This document shows, piece after piece, positions 1-8,790 of a DNA stretch of 64,000 bases; positions within the stretch are counted from its first letter, which is position 1; each line of letters begins with the position of its first letter. The DNA is from Antedon mediterranea (taxonomy: Eukaryota; Echinodermata; Crinoidea; Comatulida; Antedonidae). Made by a program: the position numbers and the translations under genes. The notes beneath the pieces are model-generated. The model was not told the DNA's origin. It ran no database searches and worked only from the letters and a program-made list of their open reading frames with translations. Location: assembly GCF_964355755.1 (NCBI RefSeq), contig NC_092680.1, forward strand, positions 12,129,001 through 12,193,000, written 5' to 3'.

Positions 1-605
1 AATAGTAATACATAATATACATTTCTCTTAAGAACAAAATATAAATAATTTCACAATGTAATAAATATAAATCTATTTTTTCTTTTCACTTAAAAACAAA
101 GTCTATAAATAATTTGTTGTCAATTTTTTCTTTTTTAGCAAAAAATAATTTAATTAAACATAAAACTTTCTTATTCAAATAAATAGTTATTACTTACTAA
201 ATAAACAGATGATAAAAGTTCTATAAATTCAAGATTAAAAAAAAACATTATATGAAAACAATGCTTTTATTGAACACTTTCATATTTCAATTTAAAAAAT
301 AGCTTAAAATAATATCACCTTTTAAATAATAATAATATATAATATACATTTCTCTTAAGAACAAACTATAAATAATTTCATGATGTAATAAATATAAATC
401 TATTTTTTCTTTTTTCTTAAAAACAAAGTCTATAAATAATTTGTTGTCAATTTTTTCTTATATAACATATTTCAACTAAATAATTTAATTAAACATAAAA
501 CTTTCTTATTCAAATAAATAGTTTAACTTACTAAATAAACAGATCATAAAAGTCTATAAATAATTCAGGATTAAAAAACATAATATAACAAACAGTACTA
601 AGTCC
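1..605. repeat. Two-copy diverged tandem duplication (~330 bp unit), AT-rich
   Basis: The block containing atttctcttaagaacaaa at 21 recurs at 348, and the block containing ctttcttattcaaataaata at 166 recurs at 501. This gives a unit of about 327-335 bp in two copies with scattered differences. No open frame or RNA gene is visible. It is the downstream flank of the minus-strand LINE that starts near 606-626. Confidence 0.7.
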
Positions 606-623
606 TTTTTTTTTAATGCAAAG

Positions 624-1163
624 TTACCAGTCAATGAGTTCATGTTTTTCCAAGAAAGGACTCCATTTGTTTAAGTAAGTATGATGCTCCCCTTTAGTTT
701 TCAAAATAAATTCTTCTTGTTTAACGTGTAACTTAATCTCATTCACGAATCGAGCAATATTAGGCTTAATTTTTCTCATTTTACAGCTATATATGTAGTG
801 TCGACAAATTAGTAAAATAGTATTTAGGGCTTTAAATGATTTTTTTCTAACTCCAAAAAGGCACAATTCGGGGTTGATAATTACATTTATATTAAAATAT
901 GATTTCAACCATTGTTTAATCTTTCTCCAAAATATTTTAATTTCACAGCATTGTGCAAAAATATGTATTAAGGTTTCTGTTTCTGCTTTACATAAAGCGT
1001 ATAAAGGCGAGTCAATTTTCCCAATTTTATACAAAAAGGAGTTATTACCTAAAATTCTATGCACAATTTTATATTGAAACCAGATTAGTGGTGTGGACAT
1101 AGTAAGTGAGAAAAACATGGTATTAATAATTTCCCACTCTTTATCAACATATAAAGTATCCAA
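624..1163 (-). CDS. LINE ORF2 segment 4: C-terminal Cys/His domain
   Basis: 179 residues. The segment has the LINE C-terminal pattern: FQYKIVHRILGNNSFLYKIG (29-48), then CKAETETLIHIFAQC (58-72) with the C-x-H-x-C spacing of the putative zinc-binding knuckle, then FWRKIKQWL. This domain binds RNA in related L1 ORF2 proteins. It ends LNKWSPFL...IDW and a TAA stop, 9 nt before a run of nine A on the same strand, so the 3' untranslated region is almost absent. The first residues belong upstream, to the real ORF2 frame. Confidence 0.8.
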   Translation of the reverse strand: MDTLYVDKEWEIINTMFFSLTMSTPLIWFQYKIVHRILGNNSFLYKIGKIDSPLYALCKAETETLIHIFAQCCEIKIFWRKIKQWLKSYFNINVIINPELCLFGVRKKSFKALNTILLICRHYIYSCKMRKIKPNIARFVNEIKLHVKQEEFILKTKGEHHTYLNKWSPFLEKHELIDW

Positions 1164-2011
1164 TGCCTTCTCCCACTTAATTTTAGCTTTCGATTGTTTT
1201 TTCTAGAGTTGATTAGAGTATTATAAATTATCTTTGATCCTTTTTTATTTTTTATTACTACGCTAAGGTTAAAAGGTAGTAGTGGGCTATTTATTTTTCC
1301 TTTTGGAAAAATTTGATATAAAGACGTACGTTGTCTGACCGCATGTATTAGGCCTTCATATTGAAGAAAGTTGATGTTAAGATTATGACGTTTACTAAGT
1401 TGTTTTAATGGAGTTATTCGATGTCTATCAACTAAATCATTTATAAAATTCACCCCATGATTACTCCAGTTTTTATAATAGATACTTTCTCCGCCGACTT
1501 TAATATTGTCATTCATCCAGAGTGTTTGTCTACATATCGATTCGGTGCTCATAGGAGTGTTGTGTTTCACAAATACGCACCACGCCTTTATTACATCCAG
1601 CCAAAATGCATTGTAAGGCTTAACCTTCGCTAATTTGATTAATTTCGATGATCCGCCTTCTATGAGCCAAGTTTTATGAATATTCAACACGAGTGGAACT
1701 AAAAGAGCCCATCCCGTCTCATTGGACGTTACTAACCGTCTAACCCACGTGATTTTTACCGATTGAATATATGCGTTTATATCGACCATTCGTAAGCCTC
1801 CAAATTTATTTTCTTGTATAAGTTGATCTCTGGATATTCTATCCACCCCTTTCCATATGAAACGATATAGTTCTGACTTAAGTGATTTTATTACATTTTC
1901 AGGGGGATCGGGTAATGTCGAAAGGATATAGGTAAGTTTGGACAGTAATAAAGACTTCACTACCGTGATTCTTCCCAAAACAGTTAAGTTTCTTTTTGAC
2001 CAATGTCTCAT
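1085..2011 (-). CDS. LINE ORF2 segment 3: RT thumb and connection region
   Basis: 308 residues starting MRHWSKRNLTVLGRITVVKS, the thumb motif that follows the RT palm in L1/Tx1-type ORF2. FIWKG (51-55) and NKFGGLRMVDI (68-78) are further conserved landmarks. The remainder is the poorly conserved connection region, rich in W and aromatic residues. The final ~35 residues are a frame shadow, because the natural frame leaves at an A6 run (plus 1200-1205) and continues in segment 4. No catalytic residues are expected here. Confidence 0.8.
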   Translation of the reverse strand: MRHWSKRNLTVLGRITVVKSLLLSKLTYILSTLPDPPENVIKSLKSELYRFIWKGVDRISRDQLIQENKFGGLRMVDINAYIQSVKITWVRRLVTSNETGWALLVPLVLNIHKTWLIEGGSSKLIKLAKVKPYNAFWLDVIKAWCVFVKHNTPMSTESICRQTLWMNDNIKVGGESIYYKNWSNHGVNFINDLVDRHRITPLKQLSKRHNLNINFLQYEGLIHAVRQRTSLYQIFPKGKINSPLLPFNLSVVIKNKKGSKIIYNTLINSRKNNRKLKLSGRRHWILYMLIKSGKLLIPCFSHLLCPHH

Positions 2012-3000
2012 TGTATTTTTATTGATTTATATACGTCTTCATAGTTCAAATCTACCATTTTATTTAAATTTGTACTGAACCGAATACCCAATGATTCAAA
2101 GGGTTCTCCATGTTTGATCCATTTTATATTATAGTTTTCGCATATTGAGTCACCTCGGTCTTTAAACGAGCCAACCCAGACAGCATTTGTTTTGTTCACA
2201 TTCACTTTTAGCCCAGAAATTTTGGAAAATACGTCGAGAGTCTTAAATGCTTCGTGCATTGACTTCTCTTTACCGTCAAGAAACAATACAGTGTCGTCCG
2301 CATACTGAGATAATCGATACTCATGATTTGCAATTGATATTCCTTTAATTTGTTTATTTTCAGATATCATTGAGGATAAAATTTCTGCGCACAGAAGAAA
2401 CAGGTATGGACTCAACCCATCCCCTTGTCTACATCCTCTTTCGATTAAGAATGATTCGGAGAGAAAGACATTGACAAGAACTGAGGATCTTGCATCTTTA
2501 TATAGTACTTTCACCCATTTTTGAATGGATTGTCCGAAGTTAAAATGTTTAAGAACGCAGTTAAAAAATGTGTGAGAAATGCAGTCGAACGCTTTTTCAA
2601 AGTCTATCAGTAAAAGTAGACCAGGAATTTTCTTCTTTTCACAAATTTGAATAACATCATACATAAGTCTTGTATTTTCGCCTATATATCTCCCATTAAT
2701 AAATCCTTTCTGTTGTTCACTAATTAATATATCAAGGACCGATTTTATTCGTTCTGCAATGCATGACGAAACAAGTTTATAAGTGACACTTAACAGGGTA
2801 ATAGGTCTCCAGTTTTTTAGATAATCTCTGGGTTTATCCCCCTTAGGGAGTAAAGTAATTATTCCTGACTTTTGGGAAGTTGACAGTTGACCTGAGTTAT
2901 ACGACTCGTTAATAGCTCTCAAAAGATAGCAAACTAAATCCGAAAAAAAAAAAATTAAAAAACTCATAGCTAAAGCCGTCAATACCAGGTGACTTTCCAT
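2008..3000 (-). CDS. LINE ORF2 segment 2: reverse transcriptase core
   Basis: 330 residues; the true RT reading begins near residue 16, because the first residues are the out-of-frame shadow of segment 1. Motifs in order are KNWRPITLLSVTYK (62-75), QQKGFINGRYIGENTR (96-111), LLIDFEKAFDCI (130-141, catalytic D133), RGCRQGDGLSPYLF (188-201) and QYADDTVLF (232-240, catalytic YADD). All three catalytic aspartates are present. This is the polymerase that copies element RNA at the nicked target. The frame ends at TGA in an A5 run (plus ~2021-2025) and continues in the next ORF. The order and spacing match LINE RTs rather than LTR-element RTs. Confidence 0.88.
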   Translation of the reverse strand: MESHLVLTALAMSFLIFFFSDLVCYLLRAINESYNSGQLSTSQKSGIITLLPKGDKPRDYLKNWRPITLLSVTYKLVSSCIAERIKSVLDILISEQQKGFINGRYIGENTRLMYDVIQICEKKKIPGLLLLIDFEKAFDCISHTFFNCVLKHFNFGQSIQKWVKVLYKDARSSVLVNVFLSESFLIERGCRQGDGLSPYLFLLCAEILSSMISENKQIKGISIANHEYRLSQYADDTVLFLDGKEKSMHEAFKTLDVFSKISGLKVNVNKTNAVWVGSFKDRGDSICENYNIKWIKHGEPFESLGIRFSTNLNKMVDLNYEDVYKSIKIQ

Positions 3001-4453
3001 TTTGTGACCTCTTAAGAGCCTCTAAAAGTTCATTATAAGTAATTGGCCCTTCAATTTTATTTTGTTGTTCTTTTGTTAATGTTGGTAATGTATTCATAGT
3101 TTTAAGAAGTTTTACAATATTTTTTTCATCATCTGTATTGTGGTTTGAGGAATAAAGGTTTTTATAAAAGTGTCTAGACTCAACAAGAATTTCATTTGTG
3201 TTTTGCAGAATACTATTGTTGCTTTCCTTTACTATTTTATTTATAGTTTTATCAACAAAATTTTTTTTTTCCATGTTAAGAAAAAATTTGGTGGGCCTTT
3301 CGCCTTCTTCGATCCATTTAAGTTTAGTTTTCATCATTATTCTTTCCATCTTCACTTTTCTGATACTCATAAGTTCGCCGGACTTAAGTTCTAGTGTATC
3401 GTTTAACGTGGCGTCGCCCTTATTGATATCAAGTGTTATTTTTTCTATTTCCCTTTCTAATTCTTTTTCTTTTTTATTTTCAATCTTTTTCTTATAAGCC
3501 CCGTAAGAAATTGTTTTTGCTCTAATTTCCATTAATATCATTTCTAAAAGAAGTTGATCACTGATGCTAAACAGCGCTTTATTAGCATCTTTATTATCGT
3601 TTTCGTTTTGCATTATATATTGTCTTAGGACTCTATTTATGGTTTCTTTAACTTGTTGCACGTATTGAATATCTTTTAATAAGGTATTGTCAAATTTCCA
3701 GTATCCTGGCCCGTGTTTTATCTGGTTCATCGTCATTTTAATATCTACAAGTGAGTGATCGGTTCGGTAACCTGATTTTATATTACAATCCAGCATTTTG
3801 CTGTTTAGTTCAGATGAGATTAGGAAATAATCAAGCCTGGCTTGTTTATTGAATTTATTCTGTCTCCAGGTAAACTTTTGTTCATCTTGGTTGTAAATAC
3901 GCCAAACATCTGTAAGATTAAATTCACTACAAATATTTATTATCTTTTCTCTTGCCTTTGGATTATTAAGTTTTAGATAATTTTTACAGTCTAATTTTTT
4001 GTCCAAAATACAGTTCCAGTCGCCGCAAACGATATTATGTGGGTTTTCATATTCTAAAAGAACTTCCCTCATGTTGTCGTAAAAACTGGGGGTGTCGTTG
4101 TTGGGCCCATAAATTGAGATTAGCGTAAATTTTAGATCATCAACCTTTACCTCCAAAGCTAACATATTTCCATCATTATCTTTTTTATGCTTTGTAACAG
4201 TGTAGGGAAAGTTATTATTGAAAAAGATTGCGACTCCCCTTGCATTACTACGATATGAACTAAAAAAACAATCAAGGCCCCACTCCAATCTAACAAGTGA
4301 CTCAGTTTCTGCCGAGAAGTGTACATCTTGGAGGCAGATAATATTGTATTTTTTTGACTTTAGATAGTGTAACACATCTTTGCGTTTTGATTTTTCTGCT
4401 AGACCTCGACAGTTCATTGAAACTATTGATAGCGTATTATTATTATTAGACAT
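2909..4453 (-). CDS. LINE ORF2 segment 1: APE-type endonuclease and start of RT
   Basis: 514 residues. Residues 1-240 form an apurinic-endonuclease-like nuclease that nicks the target DNA for target-primed reverse transcription. Visible motifs are SMNCRG (N14), LQDVH (41-45), IYGPN (114-118), GDWN (144-147), FTW (194-196), RLDY (206-209) and TDH (231-233). The second motif is normally LQE; here Glu is replaced by Asp, a conservative change at a catalytic residue. Residues 240-470 are a charged linker, and SPGIDGF near 487 is the N-terminal RT motif. The frame is lost in a run of 12 T (plus 2943-2954), after which the RT continues in the overlapping ORF. The ATG was chosen because EN motifs begin 10 residues later. 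Confidence 0.85.
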   Translation of the reverse strand: MSNNNNTLSIVSMNCRGLAEKSKRKDVLHYLKSKKYNIICLQDVHFSAETESLVRLEWGLDCFFSSYRSNARGVAIFFNNNFPYTVTKHKKDNDGNMLALEVKVDDLKFTLISIYGPNNDTPSFYDNMREVLLEYENPHNIVCGDWNCILDKKLDCKNYLKLNNPKAREKIINICSEFNLTDVWRIYNQDEQKFTWRQNKFNKQARLDYFLISSELNSKMLDCNIKSGYRTDHSLVDIKMTMNQIKHGPGYWKFDNTLLKDIQYVQQVKETINRVLRQYIMQNENDNKDANKALFSISDQLLLEMILMEIRAKTISYGAYKKKIENKKEKELEREIEKITLDINKGDATLNDTLELKSGELMSIRKVKMERIMMKTKLKWIEEGERPTKFFLNMEKKNFVDKTINKIVKESNNSILQNTNEILVESRHFYKNLYSSNHNTDDEKNIVKLLKTMNTLPTLTKEQQNKIEGPITYNELLEALKRSQNGKSPGIDGFSYEFFNFFFFGFSLLSFESY

Positions 4454-5246
4454 TTTTGATTGTTATTTTTTTACTTATTTTGTTTATATATAACGGTAGA
4501 TAAAATAATAAAGCAAGGGTATATATGGTGTCATAATGGTTGTTTTGTGCAACAACCATAAACCATAGCAGTCCAAAGATTTTTTTAGCTTCGGTGAGTA
4601 ACGGACCGATTCTATTGCATTGTATTTTACCACGTTCGTAAAATTTGCATTTTATGTTAATTAAATTTTTATTACAGACGATTATAAGTTTACTTGATTG
4701 CTCTCCTATATTTTCTTTTATTTTAACAGTATTTTTTCTGAAGTTTTTAAGGGGCCCAACAATGTCTATACACCATGTTCCGGCCAAAATGAAAGAGTCG
4801 TAATTAGTATTAACTTCAAGTATCCAGTAATTTTTATTACTAATTATCAGTGGGCAACTACATTTTCCAAGATCATTAGGTGAAGTAAAATTTGTATGTA
4901 ATCGCAGTCCAAAATAGCCCTGTGCTGTGGCAATGCGTATTACTTTTGTATTCAGATTACCAATTGTTCGATCATACCTCGTGTTAAAATTAGCATATGT
5001 GTTCAGTTTTTTTTTGTTATAGAGTAAAAATAAAATAAAATAAAAAAAGAGAAACAAAGAAAACCCACCCAACAAAGGATAAAAAAACCCTGTATATCCT
5101 TCCCCCTTCCATACCCTCGAAACGTAAATTCTCTTCAAATATAATAATAGCCTAATTTTTTTTTTTAAGCAACGAAAAAAGTAGCGAAAAAAGATAAGTA
5201 TCAATACAATCATCACTGATATACCCCTAAACAGGCATACATACAA
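4446..5246 (-). CDS. Unassigned middle ORF of the LINE, with a weak lipocalin-like stretch
   Basis: A 266-codon open frame fills the gap between ORF1 and ORF2. At this base composition a random frame this long is unlikely. Residues 1-80 are low complexity, with hydrophobic runs at 10-24 and 61-76 and lysine clusters, and may be non-coding. Residues 86-160 look more protein-like: IGNLNTKVIRIATA (95-108), YFGLRLHTNF (111-120) and NYWILEVNTNYDSFILAG (139-156). They recall consecutive lipocalin strands, especially the YW-L--D-Y--AL pattern of apolipoprotein-D-type proteins. The usual N-terminal G-W-Y motif is not in its expected place, and similarity fades after 160. The frame ends inside the ORF2 start (ATG and TAA overlap within 8 nt). 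The coding claim is moderate; the lipocalin reading is an inference by eye. Confidence 0.4.
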   Translation of the reverse strand: MYVCLFRGISVMIVLILIFFRYFFRCLKKKIRLLLYLKRIYVSRVWKGEGYTGFFYPLLGGFSLFLFFYFILFLLYNKKKLNTYANFNTRYDRTIGNLNTKVIRIATAQGYFGLRLHTNFTSPNDLGKCSCPLIISNKNYWILEVNTNYDSFILAGTWCIDIVGPLKNFRKNTVKIKENIGEQSSKLIIVCNKNLINIKCKFYERGKIQCNRIGPLLTEAKKIFGLLWFMVVAQNNHYDTIYTLALLFYLPLYINKISKKITIKNV

Positions 5247-5321
5247 TATCAGTACATTGTTGGATAAATTAATATATCATATAGCGACACAGAGTTATGT
5301 TTTTAAAGTTAAATTACAGCC

Positions 5322-6026
5322 TTATACAGACAGTCTCGAACTCCCGTCTTCTTCTACAATTCTTAATACAGCCGGGTAATTTAAGAAAACTTTTCTGCCG
5401 GATTTCTCCTCTAACAGTTTCTTACGTTTGGCCCACAACCGCTTCCTCTTTATTCTCAGATTTGGGGTAAAGTCATCCGTTATCCAAACCTTTTTTCCAG
5501 GAAAGGGACTGTTTTTCAAGTTTACAGCTCCCTTCATTACTTTAATTTTGTCGGTGAATTTATTGAAGGCAATATGTATTGGCCTCGGATACTTGGCTCG
5601 TTTACCACCTGTGGGCAGGAATGTCGGGGTACGGTGAGCTCGTTCTATGTCCATAGGCCTATTACTATCCACTTTCAGGTATGTTTTAAAGAATCCTAGA
5701 ATATAATCTGAACAGTTATTACCTTCCGACTGCTCTGGAATGCCAAAAATAACTATGTTGTTCCTCCGTTGCCTATTTTCCAGTTCATCTACCCGATTTT
5801 GTAGTACTTCCATATCCTGCGAGTCTGCCTTTTCATCTAAATTAGCCTGTAGTGATTCTTGGGATGCTTCCATATCCCTAACCTTCTGCCACATGTTTTT
5901 GAAGTCCTCTTCCAAAATGACAAGCCTTTCGTTAATGGAGTCGAGTATTTCCAGTTTCTTTAGTTTCCCTATAATTGTGTCCAACTTGTCTTCACTGTCC
6001 GCTTTTGATCTAGTTTTTGTTGCCAT
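5322..6026 (-). CDS. LINE ORF1: coiled-coil RRM nucleic-acid-binding protein
   Basis: The 234-residue protein starts MATKTRSKAD. Residues 14-86 are charged with heptad spacing, as expected of a trimerising coiled coil. RRNNIVIFGIPE (88-98) is the signature first strand of the RRM in L1-type ORF1 proteins, IERAHR follows near 128-132, and a basic C-terminal domain (RIKRKRLWAKRKKL, 191-204) completes the family layout. ORF1p of this family coats the element RNA in cytoplasmic RNP particles and acts as a nucleic-acid chaperone. The frame is intact and of normal length, which suggests a fairly young copy. It lies 75 nt upstream of the middle open frame and about 870 nt upstream of ORF2, a long ORF1-ORF2 gap. 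Confidence 0.88.
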   Translation of the reverse strand: MATKTRSKADSEDKLDTIIGKLKKLEILDSINERLVILEEDFKNMWQKVRDMEASQESLQANLDEKADSQDMEVLQNRVDELENRQRRNNIVIFGIPEQSEGNNCSDYILGFFKTYLKVDSNRPMDIERAHRTPTFLPTGGKRAKYPRPIHIAFNKFTDKIKVMKGAVNLKNSPFPGKKVWITDDFTPNLRIKRKRLWAKRKKLLEEKSGRKVFLNYPAVLRIVEEDGSSRLSV

Positions 6027-6227
6027 ATTGTATTCGATTAGTTATCCTACAGTACAATTGTATCTTTAGTATGTTTAGCGTGCTCGGTAGCTATTGCATG
6101 CATGCCTCACCTGGGCGTGGAGGTTTAGGTATTCATATTACCCGCTGCTCAATTTACATGGAGTTAGCATCTTAGCGGAGCGAATCCAAAACGCGTCCGC
6201 TCTCCACGAAGTCACAATGACAAAATA
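6027..6227 (-). other. 5' leader of the LINE (probable internal promoter region)
   Basis: About 200 nt between the putative 5' end (next to the right copy of aatgcaaagtt) and the ORF1 ATG. It is more GC-rich than its surroundings, including a CpG-containing stretch around 6160-6210. LINEs carry their promoter in this position, but no specific promoter element can be named. Confidence 0.45.
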
Positions 6228-7159
6228 AATGCAAAGTTGTCCAAACTATGATATTGATGGTTTTACAAGTAATCAAATTATTTGATTAGTAAAGTTATGT
6301 TATTTCATTATAATTTTGATTAATATAATTATAATACTGTATTTAATCAAATTAGACTTCGATCAGGATAGGAAGCGAATAGGAAGAGATAAGGGGTCAA
6401 AGTTTAAAATGGACCAATTATAAAAATGTATTATATACATATGTATTATAACCAGTTTATTAAAGTTAAATTTGGTCTTTTAATATATTTGTATGGTTAT
6501 AGGTATTGTATGGTGTTATTCAGTCGCCTTATAAAACAAATACTTTGCAATTAAAGGTCAAATGTCAATATTAACCAATCACACAATTTGCATTTAAAAC
6601 CAAAAAAAAACTAACATTTAAGACAAAATGTTATGTTTTATCATTCTGTTAAGACATCTATCAATCATACACAATCAAAAGAGCACATTTATCATTACAC
6701 AAGTTGACATGGGTCAAAGGTAAACATTTGAACAAATGATATACTAAATAATGGAAAGTTATTCAAACTATGAGATCGATGTTCATAAATGTAATCACGT
6801 TATTTGATCAGTGAAGTTATGGTATTTTTTATATTTTTTCTAGTGCGCATTATTTTAAAGGTATTAATAAAATACTGTAAAATAAATAATAAAATTAATA
6901 TTATGACGATTAAAATGTTATGATGTTAAAATGTTGCGCTGATTTTCAATGATTTGCCACTATACAGTTGCATTTATTAGGGCTACAATATTCGTCTTTG
7001 GAAAATAAACTACTATTCATCAGAACCAGAGAATACAAATTCGTACAGGATAGGGCATAGGCAGATCCAGGTGGCCGAACTCAATCGACAACTCACACTA
7101 CACAGACAGACCACAATTTTTATATAGTTTGGCCCATACAGGAAAGAGTTTCCTGTATA
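6228..7159. other. AT-rich spacer without genes; contains a diverged repeat pair
   Basis: No open frame or RNA gene is seen. A block of about 85 bp at 6231-6315 (aaagttgtccaaactatg, then atcaaattatttgatta) recurs in diverged form at 6754-6838. The left member sits exactly at the LINE 5' boundary, so the LINE appears to have inserted into or beside one copy. The rest is simple AT-rich sequence. Confidence 0.5.
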
Positions 7160-7937
7160 CAAAGGATTCTAAAATAACCCATGTGGATTTGCCCGAATGA
7201 ACCCTCTAAGGACCCTTTTGGGATCTATATGTGGTGTGCTACATAAGGCCCTGTATTAGAAATTAGTATGGGGTAAATAGTTCATAGATGACCTATGGAA
7301 TAAAACTAAATGTGCACCCTCAATCTTTAAATAACATTTATGGATTTGCCCAAATGAACCCAAGGGCCGATCCTTCATGGACCTTTCGGGGTTCTCTATG
7401 TGGGGCTACAAGAGACCCTATATTGGAAATAATGTATGTGGGGTGAAAATGTGGGTTCATAGAGATATAATAAATATCCCTGTGCACCCTCGATCATCCA
7501 TAAGGAATATTTTATGGATTTGCCCAAATTAACCCAAGGGCCGGTCGTTCTCCATGGATGGACATTAAGCCCCATAATGGCAATATAAGGGGTGACACTG
7601 TGAGTTCATATAGACAGGCGTGGCCCATGAATTAAGCTGCCTGTGCACTCTCGATCCTTAAGAAAAATTTATGGATTTGCTCAAATTAACCCAATGGCCA
7701 GTCCTCCATGGACATTAGGCCCCGTAATGGAAATATAATGAGTGACACTGTGGATTTATATAGACAGGCACATGGAATAAAGCTGCCTGTGCACTCTCGA
7801 TCCTTAAGGAACACTTATGGATTTGCCCAAATTAACCCAAGGGCCGGTCCTCCATGGATGGACATTAAGCCCCATAATGGAAATATAATGAGTGACACTG
7901 TGGGTTTATATAGACAGGCACATGGAATAAAGCTGCC
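7160..7937. repeat. Satellite array A, five units of 146-173 bp
   Basis: The word atggatttgcccaaat, with variants, occurs near 7180, 7339, 7513, 7670 and 7816. Each copy is followed by a conserved block with ccaagggccggtcctccatgg and gacattaagccccataatgg, ending in agacaggcacatggaataaa. Spacings are about 160, 173, 157 and 146 bp. The last two or three units are most alike, which suggests recent unequal exchange at that end. The array stops abruptly after agctgcctt at 7937, where satellite B begins. Confidence 0.85.
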
Positions 7938-8790
7938 TTCACAAAATCACAAAATGGAAAAAACTTGTTAACATAAAAACACCAACGTGCTTAGAATAGC
8001 TTCAAATCGCATTTGGAGTCGTTTTAGATCATTTTGTGCATTTCAATGAAACTTGGTTACACAAAACATCAAAGTGGTTAAAATCACATTAGAAACCGTT
8101 TTAGACCATTTTGAGCGTTTCAATAAAACTTTTCACACAAAAACATCAAAGAGCACAAAATAGCTTAATATCGTATTTAAACACGTTTAAGACCATTTTG
8201 TGATTTTCGAAAAAACCTGTTAACACAAAACATCAAAGTGTACAAAAAAGCTTAAAATCGCATTTGGAGACGTTTTAGACCATTTTGTGATTTTCGAAAA
8301 AACCTGTTAACACAAAAACACAAAAGTGCTTAGAATAGCTTCAAATCACATTTGGAGACGTTTCATACCCTTTTGTGCATTTCGATGAAACTTGGTTACA
8401 TAAAAACATCAAAGTGCTTAAAATCACATTTGAAACCGTTTTAGACCATTTTGAGAATTTCGATAAAACTTTTCACACAAAAACATCAAATTGCACAAAA
8501 TAGTTTAATATCGTATTTACAAACGTTTTAGACTATTTTGAGCATTTCGACAAAACTTTTTCACACAAAACATGAAAGTGTACAGAAAAGCTTCAAATCG
8601 CATTTGGAGACGTTTTAGACCATTTTGTGATTTTCGAAAAAACTTGTTAACATAAAAACACCAAAGTGCTCAGAATAGCTTCAAATCGCATTTGGAGACG
8701 TTTTAGACCATTTTTTGCATTTCGATGAAACTTGGTTACACAAAAACATCAAAGAGCTTAAAATCACAATAGAAACCGTTTTAGACCACA
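7938..8790 (+). repeat. Satellite array B, ~85 bp monomers in a 340 bp higher-order repeat
   Basis: The anchor cgttttagaccattttg occurs at 8020, 8097, 8184, 8271, 8359, 8437, 8524, 8611, 8699 and 8777. Spacings repeat as 77/78, 87, 87, 88, so four distinguishable monomers form a ~340 bp unit present about 2.3 times. Monomer types differ by the following word: gatgaaacttggttacac, ataaaacttttcacac, caaaactttttcacac and gaaaaaacttgttaac. The same family in the same monomer order recurs, mostly inverted, at 54131-55378. Confidence 0.9.

Larger units (their letters stand above)
606..6227 (-). mobile_element. L1/Tx1-like LINE, near full length
   Basis: On the minus strand the order is 5' leader (6227-6027), ORF1 (coiled coil plus RRM), a middle open frame, then ORF2 with an APE-type endonuclease, reverse transcriptase, connection region and C-terminal Cys/His motif, then a stop codon and a run of nine A (plus 606-614). 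An 11 bp word, aatgcaaagtt, occurs at 615-625 and again at 6228-6238, and may be the target-site duplication. ORF2 is split into four overlapping frames, with breaks in homopolymer runs. Coiled-coil/RRM ORF1 plus APE endonuclease is the architecture of the L1 and Tx1 clades. I did not build a tree, so the exact clade is open. Confidence 0.88.

Noticed and set aside
7708-7971. 87-codon plus-strand frame in satellite A
   Set aside because: It consists of two translated satellite units running into satellite B; a repeat artefact.
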